Assembly: GCF_001625575.1 (NCBI RefSeq)
Contig: NZ_AUXV01000056.1
Coordinates: forward strand, 372,001 to 436,000
DNA length: 64,000 nucleotides
DNA from: Pseudoalteromonas luteoviolacea S2607
GTDB lineage: Bacteria; Pseudomonadota; Gammaproteobacteria; Enterobacterales; Alteromonadaceae
Direction: 5' to 3'
Part shown: one piece after another, positions 47,444 to 55,898 of the stretch
Numbering within the stretch: the first letter of the stretch is position 1
How the letters are laid out: every line of letters begins with the position of its first letter
Translations under genes and position numbers: made by a program
Notes under the pieces: model-generated
The model's database searches: none
Told to the model about the DNA's origin: nothing
Seen by the model: the letters and a program-made list of their open reading frames with translations, nothing else

Positions 47444-47461
47444 GATGACAACGCTGTCATC
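47444..47461. promoter_or_regulatory. LacI-type operator A, TonB receptor promoter
   Basis: GATGACA-ACGC-TGTCATC is an 18-bp near-perfect palindrome with one mismatched central pair, 53 bases before the receptor start. The same core occurs at 47766 and 52403. Confidence 0.72.
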
Positions 47462-47763
47462 TAATAACAAACCATACACCCAAAATTACATAATCGCTAC
47501 ATGTTTTTTGTCTTAACACTTTAAAATTTTTCATTTCAAAAGCTAAAAGCCTAAAAAATAAAGGATTATTTTGGATTTGGATATACTTTGTTACAAACGA
47601 GTATTAATATACCACAGGAAAAGGATAAATCTGTAGTTTCTGAGGTGATTGATACAAATTTTTTGTATCTAATTTAAGAACTGCGTATTTTTAATGCAGC
47701 TTTTTGAAGAGTTTACCAAAACAATAGCCTGGGCAGAAGCTGTTCAAGGTGATAAACATTCTC

Positions 47764-47781
47764 AATGACAACGCTGTCATT
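47764..47781. promoter_or_regulatory. LacI-type operator B, upstream of TonB receptor
   Basis: AATGACA-ACGC-TGTCATT, an 18-bp palindrome sharing its 14-base core with site A. The centre-to-centre distance to site A is 320 bases, compatible with DNA looping. Confidence 0.7.
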
Positions 47782-48141
47782 TTAGTTTATTTGTACGCTC
47801 GTGTCTAGTAAAAGCTGTACTTCAAGAATACTTGCAGCAGATTTAATAAACGCTGAAAAACTGACTGTAAAATTAATTAGTTACCTACCCCACCCTCTTT
47901 CTCAATTAGACTATTAGCAACAATAATCAGTAAAAATACTTTCATACTGCCTTTCCTGCATATAACTTTTCATAATAAAGTATGTAAATAATAAGGCACA
48001 AATGTAATTAAATCAGTAATAGGTACGAAATTAATTCAATAAGGTGGTATGCACAGTACAAAAGACTAATAACAAGTTGTACTTAAAAGACGCAAAAGAA
48101 GAAAAGTTGTGAAAAGATTTTTTGTATAGAGAAGAAGAAAG

Positions 48142-48168
48142 AAAAAGCACCCTACCAAGGTGCTTTTT
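48142..48168 (-). terminator. Rho-independent terminator after pgl
   Basis: AAAAAGCACC and GGTGCTTTTT form a 10-bp stem with a 7-base loop, 12 bases after the pgl stop, followed by a T/C-rich tail on the minus strand. Confidence 0.88.
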
Positions 48169-48180
48169 TGTATGTTGTAC

Positions 48181-48891
48181 TTATGGGCACCAAAACACGC
48201 TTAGGTTTAAATCGGGTAAGCCTAAAACAGCCCTTAGCGGAATATCAAATTCAGAACCAGGCTGTTTAGCCTCTTCGTAGATTTCACGCTTTGCATCACC
48301 GCTTATCAACAAAATTGCGTGTTTTGTATTCGCAATACCACAGAGCGACAAACTCATTCGCTCAGTAATACTTCCAGTAACTTCGCTTTGAATTGCATTG
48401 ATTGCACAAACAAGCTGCTCGGTATGTAATGCTGACTCTAATCCGCTGGCATTAGGGAATAAAGAAGCGGTATGTCCATCCGGTCCCATCCCTAAAATAG
48501 TCACATCAAAAGGCTGCTTCAAAGATTGGTATTCACCCTCGACAGCAGCTTGACCAAGCTCTGCCGACTCAGCACTGTTTTTCATCGTGACGAAATCTGC
48601 CGTAGATGCATTGTTTTGCAATAACGTTGAAATAATAAATGCTTCGTTTGATTTTTCATGAGTCGGCTCAACCCACCTTTCATCTACCATCGCAACCGTT
48701 ACTTTACTCCAATCAAGATCCAAATTTGATAAACGCTTATATGCAGGTGCAGGTGATGATCCACCTGATACCAACATGCTCGCCTTACCATCTGATTGCA
48801 GTGCAGTGCTGAGTGTATCTTCGAGAAGAGAAGCCAAGTGCTCAGTCATTTCGTCTTTTGAATCAAAGAACTTTTCGTTTAATAGTGCCAT
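48181..48891 (-). CDS. pgl: 6-phosphogluconolactonase
   Basis: Hydrolyses 6-phosphogluconolactone to 6-phosphogluconate. A 236-residue protein of the DevB/NagB-like family with 'MLVSGGSSPAPAYKRL', 'VTVAMVDERWVEPTHEKSNE' and 'DVTILGMGPDGHTASLFPNA', the last containing the catalytic His. ATG at 48891 overlaps the zwf stop as TAATG, so the two enzymes are translationally coupled and act in sequence. Confidence 0.92.
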   Translation of the reverse strand: MALLNEKFFDSKDEMTEHLASLLEDTLSTALQSDGKASMLVSGGSSPAPAYKRLSNLDLDWSKVTVAMVDERWVEPTHEKSNEAFIISTLLQNNASTADFVTMKNSAESAELGQAAVEGEYQSLKQPFDVTILGMGPDGHTASLFPNASGLESALHTEQLVCAINAIQSEVTGSITERMSLSLCGIANTKHAILLISGDAKREIYEEAKQPGSEFDIPLRAVLGLPDLNLSVFWCP

Positions 48892-50363
48892 TAATTGTTT
48901 TCTCCAACATTGAACCAAGCGTGGTTTTTCTCTGCAAGTAACTCATCAGCTGATTCAGGACCCCAAGAGCCCGCACGATACAATGCTGGAGTGCCCTTCT
49001 CTTGCCATCTAGCAATGATCGGATCAATCCATTTCCAAGCTTGTCTAACTTCATCCCTATGTATGAATAAAGACGGGTTATTAGCGGCTGCATCAAGCAT
49101 TAGACGTTTGTATGCATCAGAATGGAACCCATTACTGTATTTTTCGCTCAATTCGATATTTAACGTCACAGGCTCTAGCTGCATATCAAGGTTATCTAAC
49201 CGCTTGGACATCAGCGTAAGCTGGATACTTTCTTCTGGTTGCAATCTGATAATCAATCTATTTGGTAAAATAGGCCCAACTTTATCGTCGTATACATTGT
49301 GAGATACAGGCTTATATTCAACAACAATTTCGGCACAACGCTGTTTCATGCGTTTGCCTGTACGAAGATAAAAAGGAACGCCTGACCAACGCCAGTTTTC
49401 AATGTGCGCTCGAATCGCAACAAATGTCTCTGTTTTGCTTGACCCTTCGCCAAGTTCTTCCAAATAACCTGGTACTAGATTACCATTTAAGTCGCCTGGG
49501 ACATATTGGCCTCTGACTACATTTTCGTCGACTAACTCATCGGTCAATGGTCGAAGTGCTTCCAAAACTTTTAGTTTTTCATTACGTATGCTGTTCGCAT
49601 TGAGCTTATGAGGAGACTCCATAGCGACAAGACATAATAGCTGCAACAGATGGTTTTGTACCATATCGCGAAGTGCTCCGGCTTTATCATAGAAGCCAGC
49701 TCTACTTTCTAAGCCAACAGTCTCAGAAATACTGATTTGAATATTGTCGATTGTTTTAGCATCCCAAAGGTTTTCAAATAAAACATTTGAGAACCTCAAT
49801 GCCATAAGGTTTTGAACCGTTTCTTTTCCAAGATAATGGTCTATTCTGAATATTTGTTCCTCTTCAAAGTATTCCGCTATTTTAGCGTTAATTTCTTCCG
49901 CTGACTCACCACAGTAGCCAATTGGCTTTTCAACAACTACACGAGAGTTTTTAGAAATGAGGGATTTTTTAGAAAGAAGTTCACAACATGTGCCATATAC
50001 AGCAGGTGGAAGGGATAAGTAGAATACTCTGGATTTATCTTCGTCATCTGACGCGAGTATTTCTCTTAGTAAATCCCAGTTGTCGTCTGCTTCTGTGACA
50101 TTTACAACAACAGGTACGAGGTACTTGGCAAATTCATTCCAGTCTTTATTGTTGTATTCATCGTTGCCGAGGTACTCTTGAAGCGCTTTATGTGCCGTGT
50201 CTATATATTCATTTTTTTTACTTTCTTCTCGAACAGTCGGCAATATGCGGGTACCCTGAGGCAAGTTGCCTTCTTGATATGCTCTATACATTGCGGGCAA
50301 CAATTTTCTCAACGCTAAGTCGCCGCCCCCACCAAAAATTACGATATCAAAAGGATTAAGCAT
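48891..50363 (-). CDS. zwf: Glucose-6-phosphate 1-dehydrogenase
   Basis: Oxidises glucose-6-phosphate to 6-phosphogluconolactone with NADP+. A 490-residue enzyme with the coenzyme loop 'IFGGGGDLALRKLLPAMY' and the substrate-binding signature 'RIDHYLGKETVQNLMALRFSN', followed by 'GRAGFYDKAGALRDMVQNH'-type text as 'SRAGFYDKAGALRDMVQNH'. Length is normal. The usual Entner-Doudoroff genes edd/eda and the regulator hexR are not adjacent; pgi lies upstream and lacI beyond it. Confidence 0.93.
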   Translation of the reverse strand: MLNPFDIVIFGGGGDLALRKLLPAMYRAYQEGNLPQGTRILPTVREESKKNEYIDTAHKALQEYLGNDEYNNKDWNEFAKYLVPVVVNVTEADDNWDLLREILASDDEDKSRVFYLSLPPAVYGTCCELLSKKSLISKNSRVVVEKPIGYCGESAEEINAKIAEYFEEEQIFRIDHYLGKETVQNLMALRFSNVLFENLWDAKTIDNIQISISETVGLESRAGFYDKAGALRDMVQNHLLQLLCLVAMESPHKLNANSIRNEKLKVLEALRPLTDELVDENVVRGQYVPGDLNGNLVPGYLEELGEGSSKTETFVAIRAHIENWRWSGVPFYLRTGKRMKQRCAEIVVEYKPVSHNVYDDKVGPILPNRLIIRLQPEESIQLTLMSKRLDNLDMQLEPVTLNIELSEKYSNGFHSDAYKRLMLDAAANNPSLFIHRDEVRQAWKWIDPIIARWQEKGTPALYRAGSWGPESADELLAEKNHAWFNVGENN

Positions 50364-50671
50364 AATTATATCTCACAAGGTTAGGCGCGCGATCATAGTG
50401 TGAAGAGAACACGCGCGATAATCAAAACCGTTTGGTGTTCAATGCTGAATAGACCAAACTCTACTTCTTTTAGGTTTGAATTCGTTCGCAGATTATTTTA
50501 CTTACTTACAATTATGTGGAAAAGCAAATTAAGTAAGTTGTATTCAAATTATTTTTAAAATGAGTCTTAGGGGCTCTGTAATTCCTCTCACAAAAATACA
50601 GGCCCTAAGTACTCCAGCGCTACCCGTTCAAAGGTATTCTTTACAGTCCAAGTCATCTAAAAACGACTTGC
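50364..50671. other. Intergenic region between pgi and zwf
   Basis: 308 bases carrying the zwf promoter. An 8-bp inverted repeat ACTTACTT (50500-50507) / AAGTAAGT (50531-50538) is separated by 23 bases, and a GC-rich pair GCGCG/CGCGC flanks about 20 bases near 50383-50415. Neither matches the LacI-type sites or a HexR consensus. A weak 6-bp hairpin touches the pgi stop. No gene seen. Confidence 0.5.
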
Positions 50672-52318
50672 TTATTTATTTCTCTGTTGTTTGTAATATG
50701 CAATTAAACCAGACGTTGAACTATCATGTTCGTGAACCACATCGTCTTGCGTGAGTTCAGCTTCAATATTATTTGCCAACCCTTTTCCGAGCTCAACACC
50801 CCATTGGTCGAAAGAACATACACTCAAAATGATGCCTTGGCAGAAAATTTTGTGCTCGTACATTGCTATCAATCGGCCCACGGCCTTTGCATCAACTTTA
50901 TCAAGGATAATCGATGTTGTTGGACGATTACCTTGGTGTATTTTATGTGCCACGAGTTCTTCGATTTCTTGCTCAGATTTACCCTTTGCGAGTAAATCGG
51001 CGCGCACCTGCTCTTCATTTACACCAGCCATCATTGCTTCTGTCTGCGCAAAGAAATTAGACAACAATACATCGTGATGTTTGCCTAACGCAATTTGCGG
51101 TTCAACTGACGCAATAAAGTCGGCTGGTACAATGACATTACCTTGGTGTAAGCATTGATAGAATGCATGCTGACCATTAATACCCGTCATGCCCCAAATA
51201 ATTGGTACAGTTGTATACGGTACAGTCTGACCATCAAATGTTACATGTTTACCATTACTTTCCATCTCACCTTGCTGTAAATAAGCAGGTAACATGTGAA
51301 GCGCCTGATCATAAGGCAATATAGCCTGAGATGAGTGCCCTAAAAAGCTTGTATTCCAAACACTTAACAAAGCCATAATCAAAGGTACATTATGTTCAAA
51401 CTCTGCCGTTTTGAAGTGTTCATCTACTTCAAAAGCACCTTCAAGCACTTCAATAAATTTATCAAAACCTAGATACAAAGCGATTGGTAAACCTATTGCA
51501 CTCCATAACGAAAAACGACCGCCTACCCAATCCCACATTGTAAATACATTTTCGTCTGCAATGCCGAATTCGCGCGTTTTTTCTAGGTTGGTACTCACAG
51601 CCACAAAATGCTTCGCAATCGCGCTTTTTTCTTGTGCGCTTTCCAAAAACCAACTTACAGACGAGCGAGCATTGTTCATCGTTTCAGAAGTTGTGAATGT
51701 TTTTGACGAAATGACAAACAAAGTTGTTTCTGCGTCTATTTTTTTCAATACTTGGGCTAATTGGACACCATCAACATTAGAGACGTAGTGAACATTCAAT
51801 GTATCATCTGCGTACGCACTTAGCGCTTCAGTCACCATTTGAGGCCCTAAATTCGAGCCCCCAACACCGATCGCAACCACATCTTTAACAGCTTTGCCAG
51901 TGTAGCCTTTCCATTCACCACTTCTAACGCGCTCTGAAAAGCCTTTAAGCTTATCCAATTCTGACTGAACTTGCTCAGTGACATTAACACCATCAACAAG
52001 AATTGGTGTACCAGCTCTATTTCTAAGCGCAATGTGCAATACAGCGCGGTCTTCGGTGAAATTTATCTTTTCACCAGAGAACATTTTGTCACGCCAAGCT
52101 GCTATCTCAGATTCTTTCGCTAGGTTTACTAACTGCTCGAACGTAGCATCATCCAACAGTTGTTTAGAGAAATCAAAAAGTACCCCAGGAATATGTCTAG
52201 AAAACTTATCAAAACGTCCTGAGTCATTGTCAAAAAGCGTTTTTAAGTGCTGTTTTTTTAGTCTTTCTGACGATGTAGTTAATGCTTGCCAACTGTGTAA
52301 CGATGTACGGCAATTCAT
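50672..52318 (-). CDS. pgi: Glucose-6-phosphate isomerase
   Basis: Interconverts glucose-6-phosphate and fructose-6-phosphate. 548 residues, as in E. coli (549). Motifs 'AIGVGGSNLGPQMVTEAL', 'FVISSKTFTTSETMNNARS', 'VGGRFSLWSAIGLPIALYLG' and the C-terminal signature 'SFDQWGVELGKGLANNI' are present. ATG at 52318 is preceded by AGGGGA 7-8 bases upstream; the open frame to 52393 is not supported. An operator-like palindrome lies 85 bases before the start, shared with the divergent lacI gene. Confidence 0.93.
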   Translation of the reverse strand: MNCRTSLHSWQALTTSSERLKKQHLKTLFDNDSGRFDKFSRHIPGVLFDFSKQLLDDATFEQLVNLAKESEIAAWRDKMFSGEKINFTEDRAVLHIALRNRAGTPILVDGVNVTEQVQSELDKLKGFSERVRSGEWKGYTGKAVKDVVAIGVGGSNLGPQMVTEALSAYADDTLNVHYVSNVDGVQLAQVLKKIDAETTLFVISSKTFTTSETMNNARSSVSWFLESAQEKSAIAKHFVAVSTNLEKTREFGIADENVFTMWDWVGGRFSLWSAIGLPIALYLGFDKFIEVLEGAFEVDEHFKTAEFEHNVPLIMALLSVWNTSFLGHSSQAILPYDQALHMLPAYLQQGEMESNGKHVTFDGQTVPYTTVPIIWGMTGINGQHAFYQCLHQGNVIVPADFIASVEPQIALGKHHDVLLSNFFAQTEAMMAGVNEEQVRADLLAKGKSEQEIEELVAHKIHQGNRPTTSIILDKVDAKAVGRLIAMYEHKIFCQGIILSVCSFDQWGVELGKGLANNIEAELTQDDVVHEHDSSTSGLIAYYKQQRNK

Positions 52319-52702
52319 AAATTTTTCCCCTAGCGATGATTGTCTGCAAAATACAAAGCCTGCACACAATAAACATAATCGAGCGTTAACCATAAGTTAA
52401 AATGACAACGCTGTCAAACTTCATGTTTCTCATTTTACTTTCCTTATGATAACCGATTTTTTCATTTTTGACACCGGTATCATAAAATATTTTAGAGATA
52501 TTCAGTTGTGGTTAAATTTAACGCACAATACTAATCAAATTAATTTGATCGTTTCCTGAAAAGCGGAAATATACTATATTGCGTTTAAATTATTAAACGT
52601 GTCATTCGTTTCGAGTGTGAAGCCCACTATTTTCAAGGCTAAACCGCAGTTACCCATATTTTGGCGATACAAAACGCCTTGTGATCTCATAGAAGAAAAA
52701 AA
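52319..52702. promoter_or_regulatory. Divergent pgi/lacI control region
   Basis: 384 bases between the divergent pgi and lacI genes. It contains TGACAACGCTGTCA at 52403-52416 and a related near-palindrome TGACACCGGTATCA at 52469-52482. The promoters of both genes must lie here. No gene seen. Confidence 0.6.
52403..52416. promoter_or_regulatory. LacI-type operator C, pgi promoter
   Basis: TGACAACGCTGTCA is identical over 14 bases to the sites at 47446 and 47766 upstream of the TonB receptor. It is 84 bases before the pgi start and about 290 before lacI. Confidence 0.72.
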
Positions 52703-53764
52703 ATGAAAGTAACCATCAACGACGTCGCTAAACATGCTGGCGTTTCAATGAAGACAGTATCGAGGGTTATAAATAAAGAACCTTCGGTTAGAAAGAAAAC
52801 CTACGATATTGTTATGCAGGCCGTAAAAGAGCTGAACTATCAGCCAAACACCGCTGCAAGAAACTTAGCAGGTACATCTTCATTCGCTATTGGATTAGTC
52901 TATGACAACCCAAACGCCTACTATATTATCGACATGCAAAATGGTGTGCTTTCAAGATGTAAAGAAGAAGGCTATGAGCTAGTCATACACCCCTGCTCCG
53001 CCAGCGATCCTGACATGCAGCAAGAAATCGCAACGATGATCCAGCGTTCGAGACTAGCAGGACTCGTTCTTACTCCGCCTCTATCTGAGCAAAAGCACAT
53101 CATACAGATGCTTGACGACCTTGGGATTGCTTACGTAAGGCTTCTTTCAGGCCAAAATCATGCCCTAGAAAATGATCAAGACTCAACAACTGAGCATAAA
53201 AACAACAACTGTATCTATGTCGATGACTATGCCGCTGCCTACGAAATCACAGAGCATTTAATTAATTTAGGGCATAAAACTATTGCGTTTGCATGTGGTG
53301 ATGCTGAGCACAAATCAACAACTGAACGATTAGCTGGCTACAAGCAAGCATTAAATGACAATCAACTCGAATTTAGTGATGCACTTGTATATGGCGGGAC
53401 TTACTCTTTTGAGTCGGGCGTTGAGGGTGCTAAAGCGCTGCTAAAAAATAATAACGAGTCTGGTATTACCGCGATTTTGGGCGGGAACGATGAAATCGCT
53501 GCTGGTGCATTATTTGCGTCTCGACTAATGAATATTGCTATTCCTGAGCAGCTCTCTATATCAGGGTTTGAGGATTCTCCCTTCTCTAGGCAAACGTGGC
53601 CGAAGCTGACAACTGCGCACCAAGCAAACAGCGTTATTTCTGAACACGCCGCGCGCTTGCTGTTTTCTAAAACTAGAGGCAGCCGCTCCCATGACAAAGA
53701 CATTATAACTACATTTACACCTACGGTTGTTATTAGAGAAAGTACAGGCCCGGCCCCTAAGTAA
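52703..53764 (+). CDS. LacI-family transcriptional regulator
   Basis: A 353-residue regulator. The LacI helix-turn-helix 'VTINDVAKHAGVSMKTVSRVINKEP' is at residues 3-27, with the hinge helix 'YQPNTAARNLAGTSS'. The sugar-binding core follows ('GLVYDNPNAYYIIDMQNGV', 'IYVDDYAAAYEITEHLINLGHKTIAFACGD', 'GNDEIAAGALFASRLMNIAIPEQLSISGFEDSPFSRQTWPKLTTAHQ'). It is divergent from pgi. Palindromic TGACA...TGTCA sites typical of the family occur at its own promoter region and before the TonB receptor and halogenase genes, so it is the likely regulator of the whole locus. The effector is unknown. Confidence 0.88.
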   Translation: MKVTINDVAKHAGVSMKTVSRVINKEPSVRKKTYDIVMQAVKELNYQPNTAARNLAGTSSFAIGLVYDNPNAYYIIDMQNGVLSRCKEEGYELVIHPCSASDPDMQQEIATMIQRSRLAGLVLTPPLSEQKHIIQMLDDLGIAYVRLLSGQNHALENDQDSTTEHKNNNCIYVDDYAAAYEITEHLINLGHKTIAFACGDAEHKSTTERLAGYKQALNDNQLEFSDALVYGGTYSFESGVEGAKALLKNNNESGITAILGGNDEIAAGALFASRLMNIAIPEQLSISGFEDSPFSRQTWPKLTTAHQANSVISEHAARLLFSKTRGSRSHDKDIITTFTPTVVIRESTGPAPK

Positions 53765-53772
53765 TCTCTGTG

Positions 53773-53794
53773 TGGCGCTATTAAATCAGCGCCA
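53773..53794. terminator. Hairpin between convergent lacI and cysteine desulfurase genes
   Basis: TGGCGCT and AGCGCCA form a 7-bp stem with an 8-base AT loop in the 16-base gap and overlapping the stop of the desulfurase gene. No clear T-run follows; a weak bidirectional terminator is possible. Confidence 0.4.
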
Positions 53795-55787
53795 ATCCAC
53801 CCTTTAAATTCGCAACATGCTTAAAACCTAACTTTATTAGTGTTTCTTGCACCTTCTGTGAACGTGAACCTGTGCGGCATATCAGTAAATAAGGCGTACA
53901 TTCATTTAACTGTTTTTCCATAACCGCATTAGCGAGGCGGCCTCTTGGAATATTCATTAACTTTGAACTACCTCCCTTTGTAAATAGCGCTTTGACATAT
54001 TCTTTAGATGCTTCATGCTCCACTATATCCCTCACATCCAAAGCGACCCCTTCAAATTGAGATAGCCAGCTTTTAGCTTCTTCAACAGAGTTAAGTTCGA
54101 TTGGTTCGGAGATGTTCAACCCTCTCTTTTTGTTAGCCAAGTCAAACACTACACCGCGAGGCGTGACTAGGGTTTCGTGTAAACACAATTTTGCAGTTTC
54201 TTCCTCGGCAAACCGAATCTTTTTACCATTGGTAAAGCGCAATAAATACGTTGGTGAAAGCTCCGTTCCTTGCTGTTTCAAATTCCACTTCTGACAAGTG
54301 CGTGTTTCTACATAGCTGCACTCTTTACTTGGCTCTAACACAGAAACTAAACGCTCTTTCACACGTCGTTGCTCTGCTGAATCTTGTTTCAAAAGAACAG
54401 CTTTACAGGTCAGCCTTTGAGACAAAATAAGGCGCGAAAGTTTTTGAATGACCCCTTCAATCGGGTTGTAAACAATCGCCTCTAGATCCTCTGTTACATA
54501 CAACCAGCTACTTTGGTTGTCGTATTCTAACTGTGTTAGCCCAATCAAATTAGCGCACTGTGCTGATGGCTTTTCAATATTTTTTAAAAATAGCTTTTGC
54601 AATGACGGCTTTAAACTGCGGATCGCTGCGCACGCGTTTTCAATAAACTCAATATTATCAGCGGGACCAAAAGACAGTCTGATTGCATTTTCGCATTGCC
54701 ATGGCGTTAATCCCATCGCTTCTAGCACAAAGCTGCTTGATGCACCGGCGCTGCAGGCCGATCCTCCACTCACTCTGATCCCGGCTGCATCAAATAAGTC
54801 CATCACTTCTTTGTTAGTTAGGTAAGCCACAGAAAAGTTTATTGTTGTCGCAACACTAAGCTCTGAGGCGTTATGATAAGATACCTCTTCAAACGTGTTA
54901 TTTAGTGCCTCAACTAATAATTGCCGGTGCTGTTGCAACTGCTCTTTTGAACTAAACAGGCTATTTTTGCTTATCAATATTTCAAATAATGCTTTTAACC
55001 CCGCAATACCAGGCAAATTTTCAGTACCAGAACGCATTCCTGATTCTTGCCCACCACCTGCAATAAAAGGGGTATACGGCCGCCCATCGCGGATATACAA
55101 AAAACCGACCCCTTTAGGAGCATAGAGTTTATGCCCTGAAAATGGAGCATAATCTATCGAGATTGTATCCATATTTAACGGAACTTTCCCCAAGGCTTGT
55201 ACGCAGTCGACTAACCAAGCCGCATCAATATTTGCCCCTCTAATTACTTCTTCTAGTCGCTTTAAATCTTGTTTTACACCCGTTTCATTATTGACTGCCA
55301 TAGTACATATCATTACCGCTTGGCGCCCATATTCAGCGATAAAATTAAGGTCCAATAAGCCCATTTTGTCGACTGGTATTTCTAAAATACGCGCATTGAG
55401 TCCCAGCATTTTATTCCAATGAATGAGCGTATTGGGTACTGCTTTGTGTTCGGTCGCACCATAAAGTAGTACTGGTGAGTCATAATGTAGTTGCCCGCTC
55501 TGGAGATAGTCACTAATTGCCGAGACAACAGCGGTTTGGATCCCTTCGGTTGCACCTGATGTAAACAACAATTCACCTGATTGTGAGCCAATCACTTTAC
55601 GCCCTAATGACCGTGTTTCTTCTAGTAATCGCTTAGCTTTAACACCCGTGATATGTGCACTTGATGGGTTGCCAAAATCAGTCTGCATCGCGCCTATCAC
55701 ACTCGTTGCAATGGTTTCTATGACAGGGGTTGTGGCATTGGCATCCAAGTAAATGGGCTGAAATGAAGGGGATAGATTCACGGGCAC
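53781..55787 (-). CDS. Cysteine desulfurase with degenerate MBL-like middle and C-terminal rhodanese
   Basis: A 668-residue three-part protein. Residues 1-395 are a class V PLP enzyme: 'YLDANATTPV', 'FGNPSSAH', 'NNETGVKQDL', the PLP lysine Lys220 in 'APFSGHKLYAPKG' and the persulfide Cys345 in 'GGSACSAGASSS', marks of cysteine desulfurases. Residues about 410-560 resemble the fold of persulfide-dioxygenase-like metallo-beta-lactamases ('SSWLYVTEDLEAIVYNP', 'CKAVLLKQDSAEQ') but lack the HxHxDH metal motif. Residues about 565-668 are a rhodanese with Cys637 in 'LLICRTGSRS'. It could pass sulfur from cysteine to the rhodanese Cys. GTG start without a clear Shine-Dalgarno; a perfect inverted repeat lies just upstream. 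Confidence 0.8.
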   Translation of the reverse strand: MPVNLSPSFQPIYLDANATTPVIETIATSVIGAMQTDFGNPSSAHITGVKAKRLLEETRSLGRKVIGSQSGELLFTSGATEGIQTAVVSAISDYLQSGQLHYDSPVLLYGATEHKAVPNTLIHWNKMLGLNARILEIPVDKMGLLDLNFIAEYGRQAVMICTMAVNNETGVKQDLKRLEEVIRGANIDAAWLVDCVQALGKVPLNMDTISIDYAPFSGHKLYAPKGVGFLYIRDGRPYTPFIAGGGQESGMRSGTENLPGIAGLKALFEILISKNSLFSSKEQLQQHRQLLVEALNNTFEEVSYHNASELSVATTINFSVAYLTNKEVMDLFDAAGIRVSGGSACSAGASSSFVLEAMGLTPWQCENAIRLSFGPADNIEFIENACAAIRSLKPSLQKLFLKNIEKPSAQCANLIGLTQLEYDNQSSWLYVTEDLEAIVYNPIEGVIQKLSRLILSQRLTCKAVLLKQDSAEQRRVKERLVSVLEPSKECSYVETRTCQKWNLKQQGTELSPTYLLRFTNGKKIRFAEEETAKLCLHETLVTPRGVVFDLANKKRGLNISEPIELNSVEEAKSWLSQFEGVALDVRDIVEHEASKEYVKALFTKGGSSKLMNIPRGRLANAVMEKQLNECTPYLLICRTGSRSQKVQETLIKLGFKHVANLKGGLALI

Positions 55788-55798
55788 AACTTATAACT

Positions 55799-55821
55799 AA
55801 ATGAAATATGTTATTTCATTT
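55799..55821. promoter_or_regulatory. Perfect inverted repeat before the desulfurase fusion gene
   Basis: AAATGAAATA-TGT-TATTTCATTT is a perfect 10-bp inverted repeat with a 3-base spacer, 11 bases before the GTG start. The short AT-rich arms and position suggest an operator overlapping the promoter. The regulator is unknown. Confidence 0.55.
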
Positions 55822-55870
55822 TACACAGTAGTTATCACTTAGTTAAGCCGATTTTTCCATGAATATCGCA

Positions 55871-55894
55871 AAAAAGGGGCTAATGCCCCTTTTT
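55871..55894 (-). terminator. Rho-independent terminator after perM
   Basis: AAAAAGGGGC and GCCCCTTTTT form a 10-bp stem with loop TAAT, 4 bases after the perM stop, with a long T-run on the minus strand. Confidence 0.9.
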
Positions 55895-55898
55895 TAAA

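Larger units (their letters stand above)
47391..48141. other. Long regulatory region upstream of the TonB receptor
   Basis: About 750 AT-rich bases without a gene. They hold two TGACAACGCTGTCA palindromes (47446 and 47766) and a 15-base element TATACTTTGTTACAA (47582-47596), which also occurs at 40121-40135 before the halogenase. The length and repeated sites suggest a complex promoter for the receptor. I saw no small open frame worth calling. Confidence 0.6.

Noticed and set aside
48003..48017. HexR-like site TGTAATTAAAT...
   Set aside because: Only the first half matches the TGTAATTAAATTACA consensus, and it is on the downstream side of pgl, far from zwf and pgi promoters.
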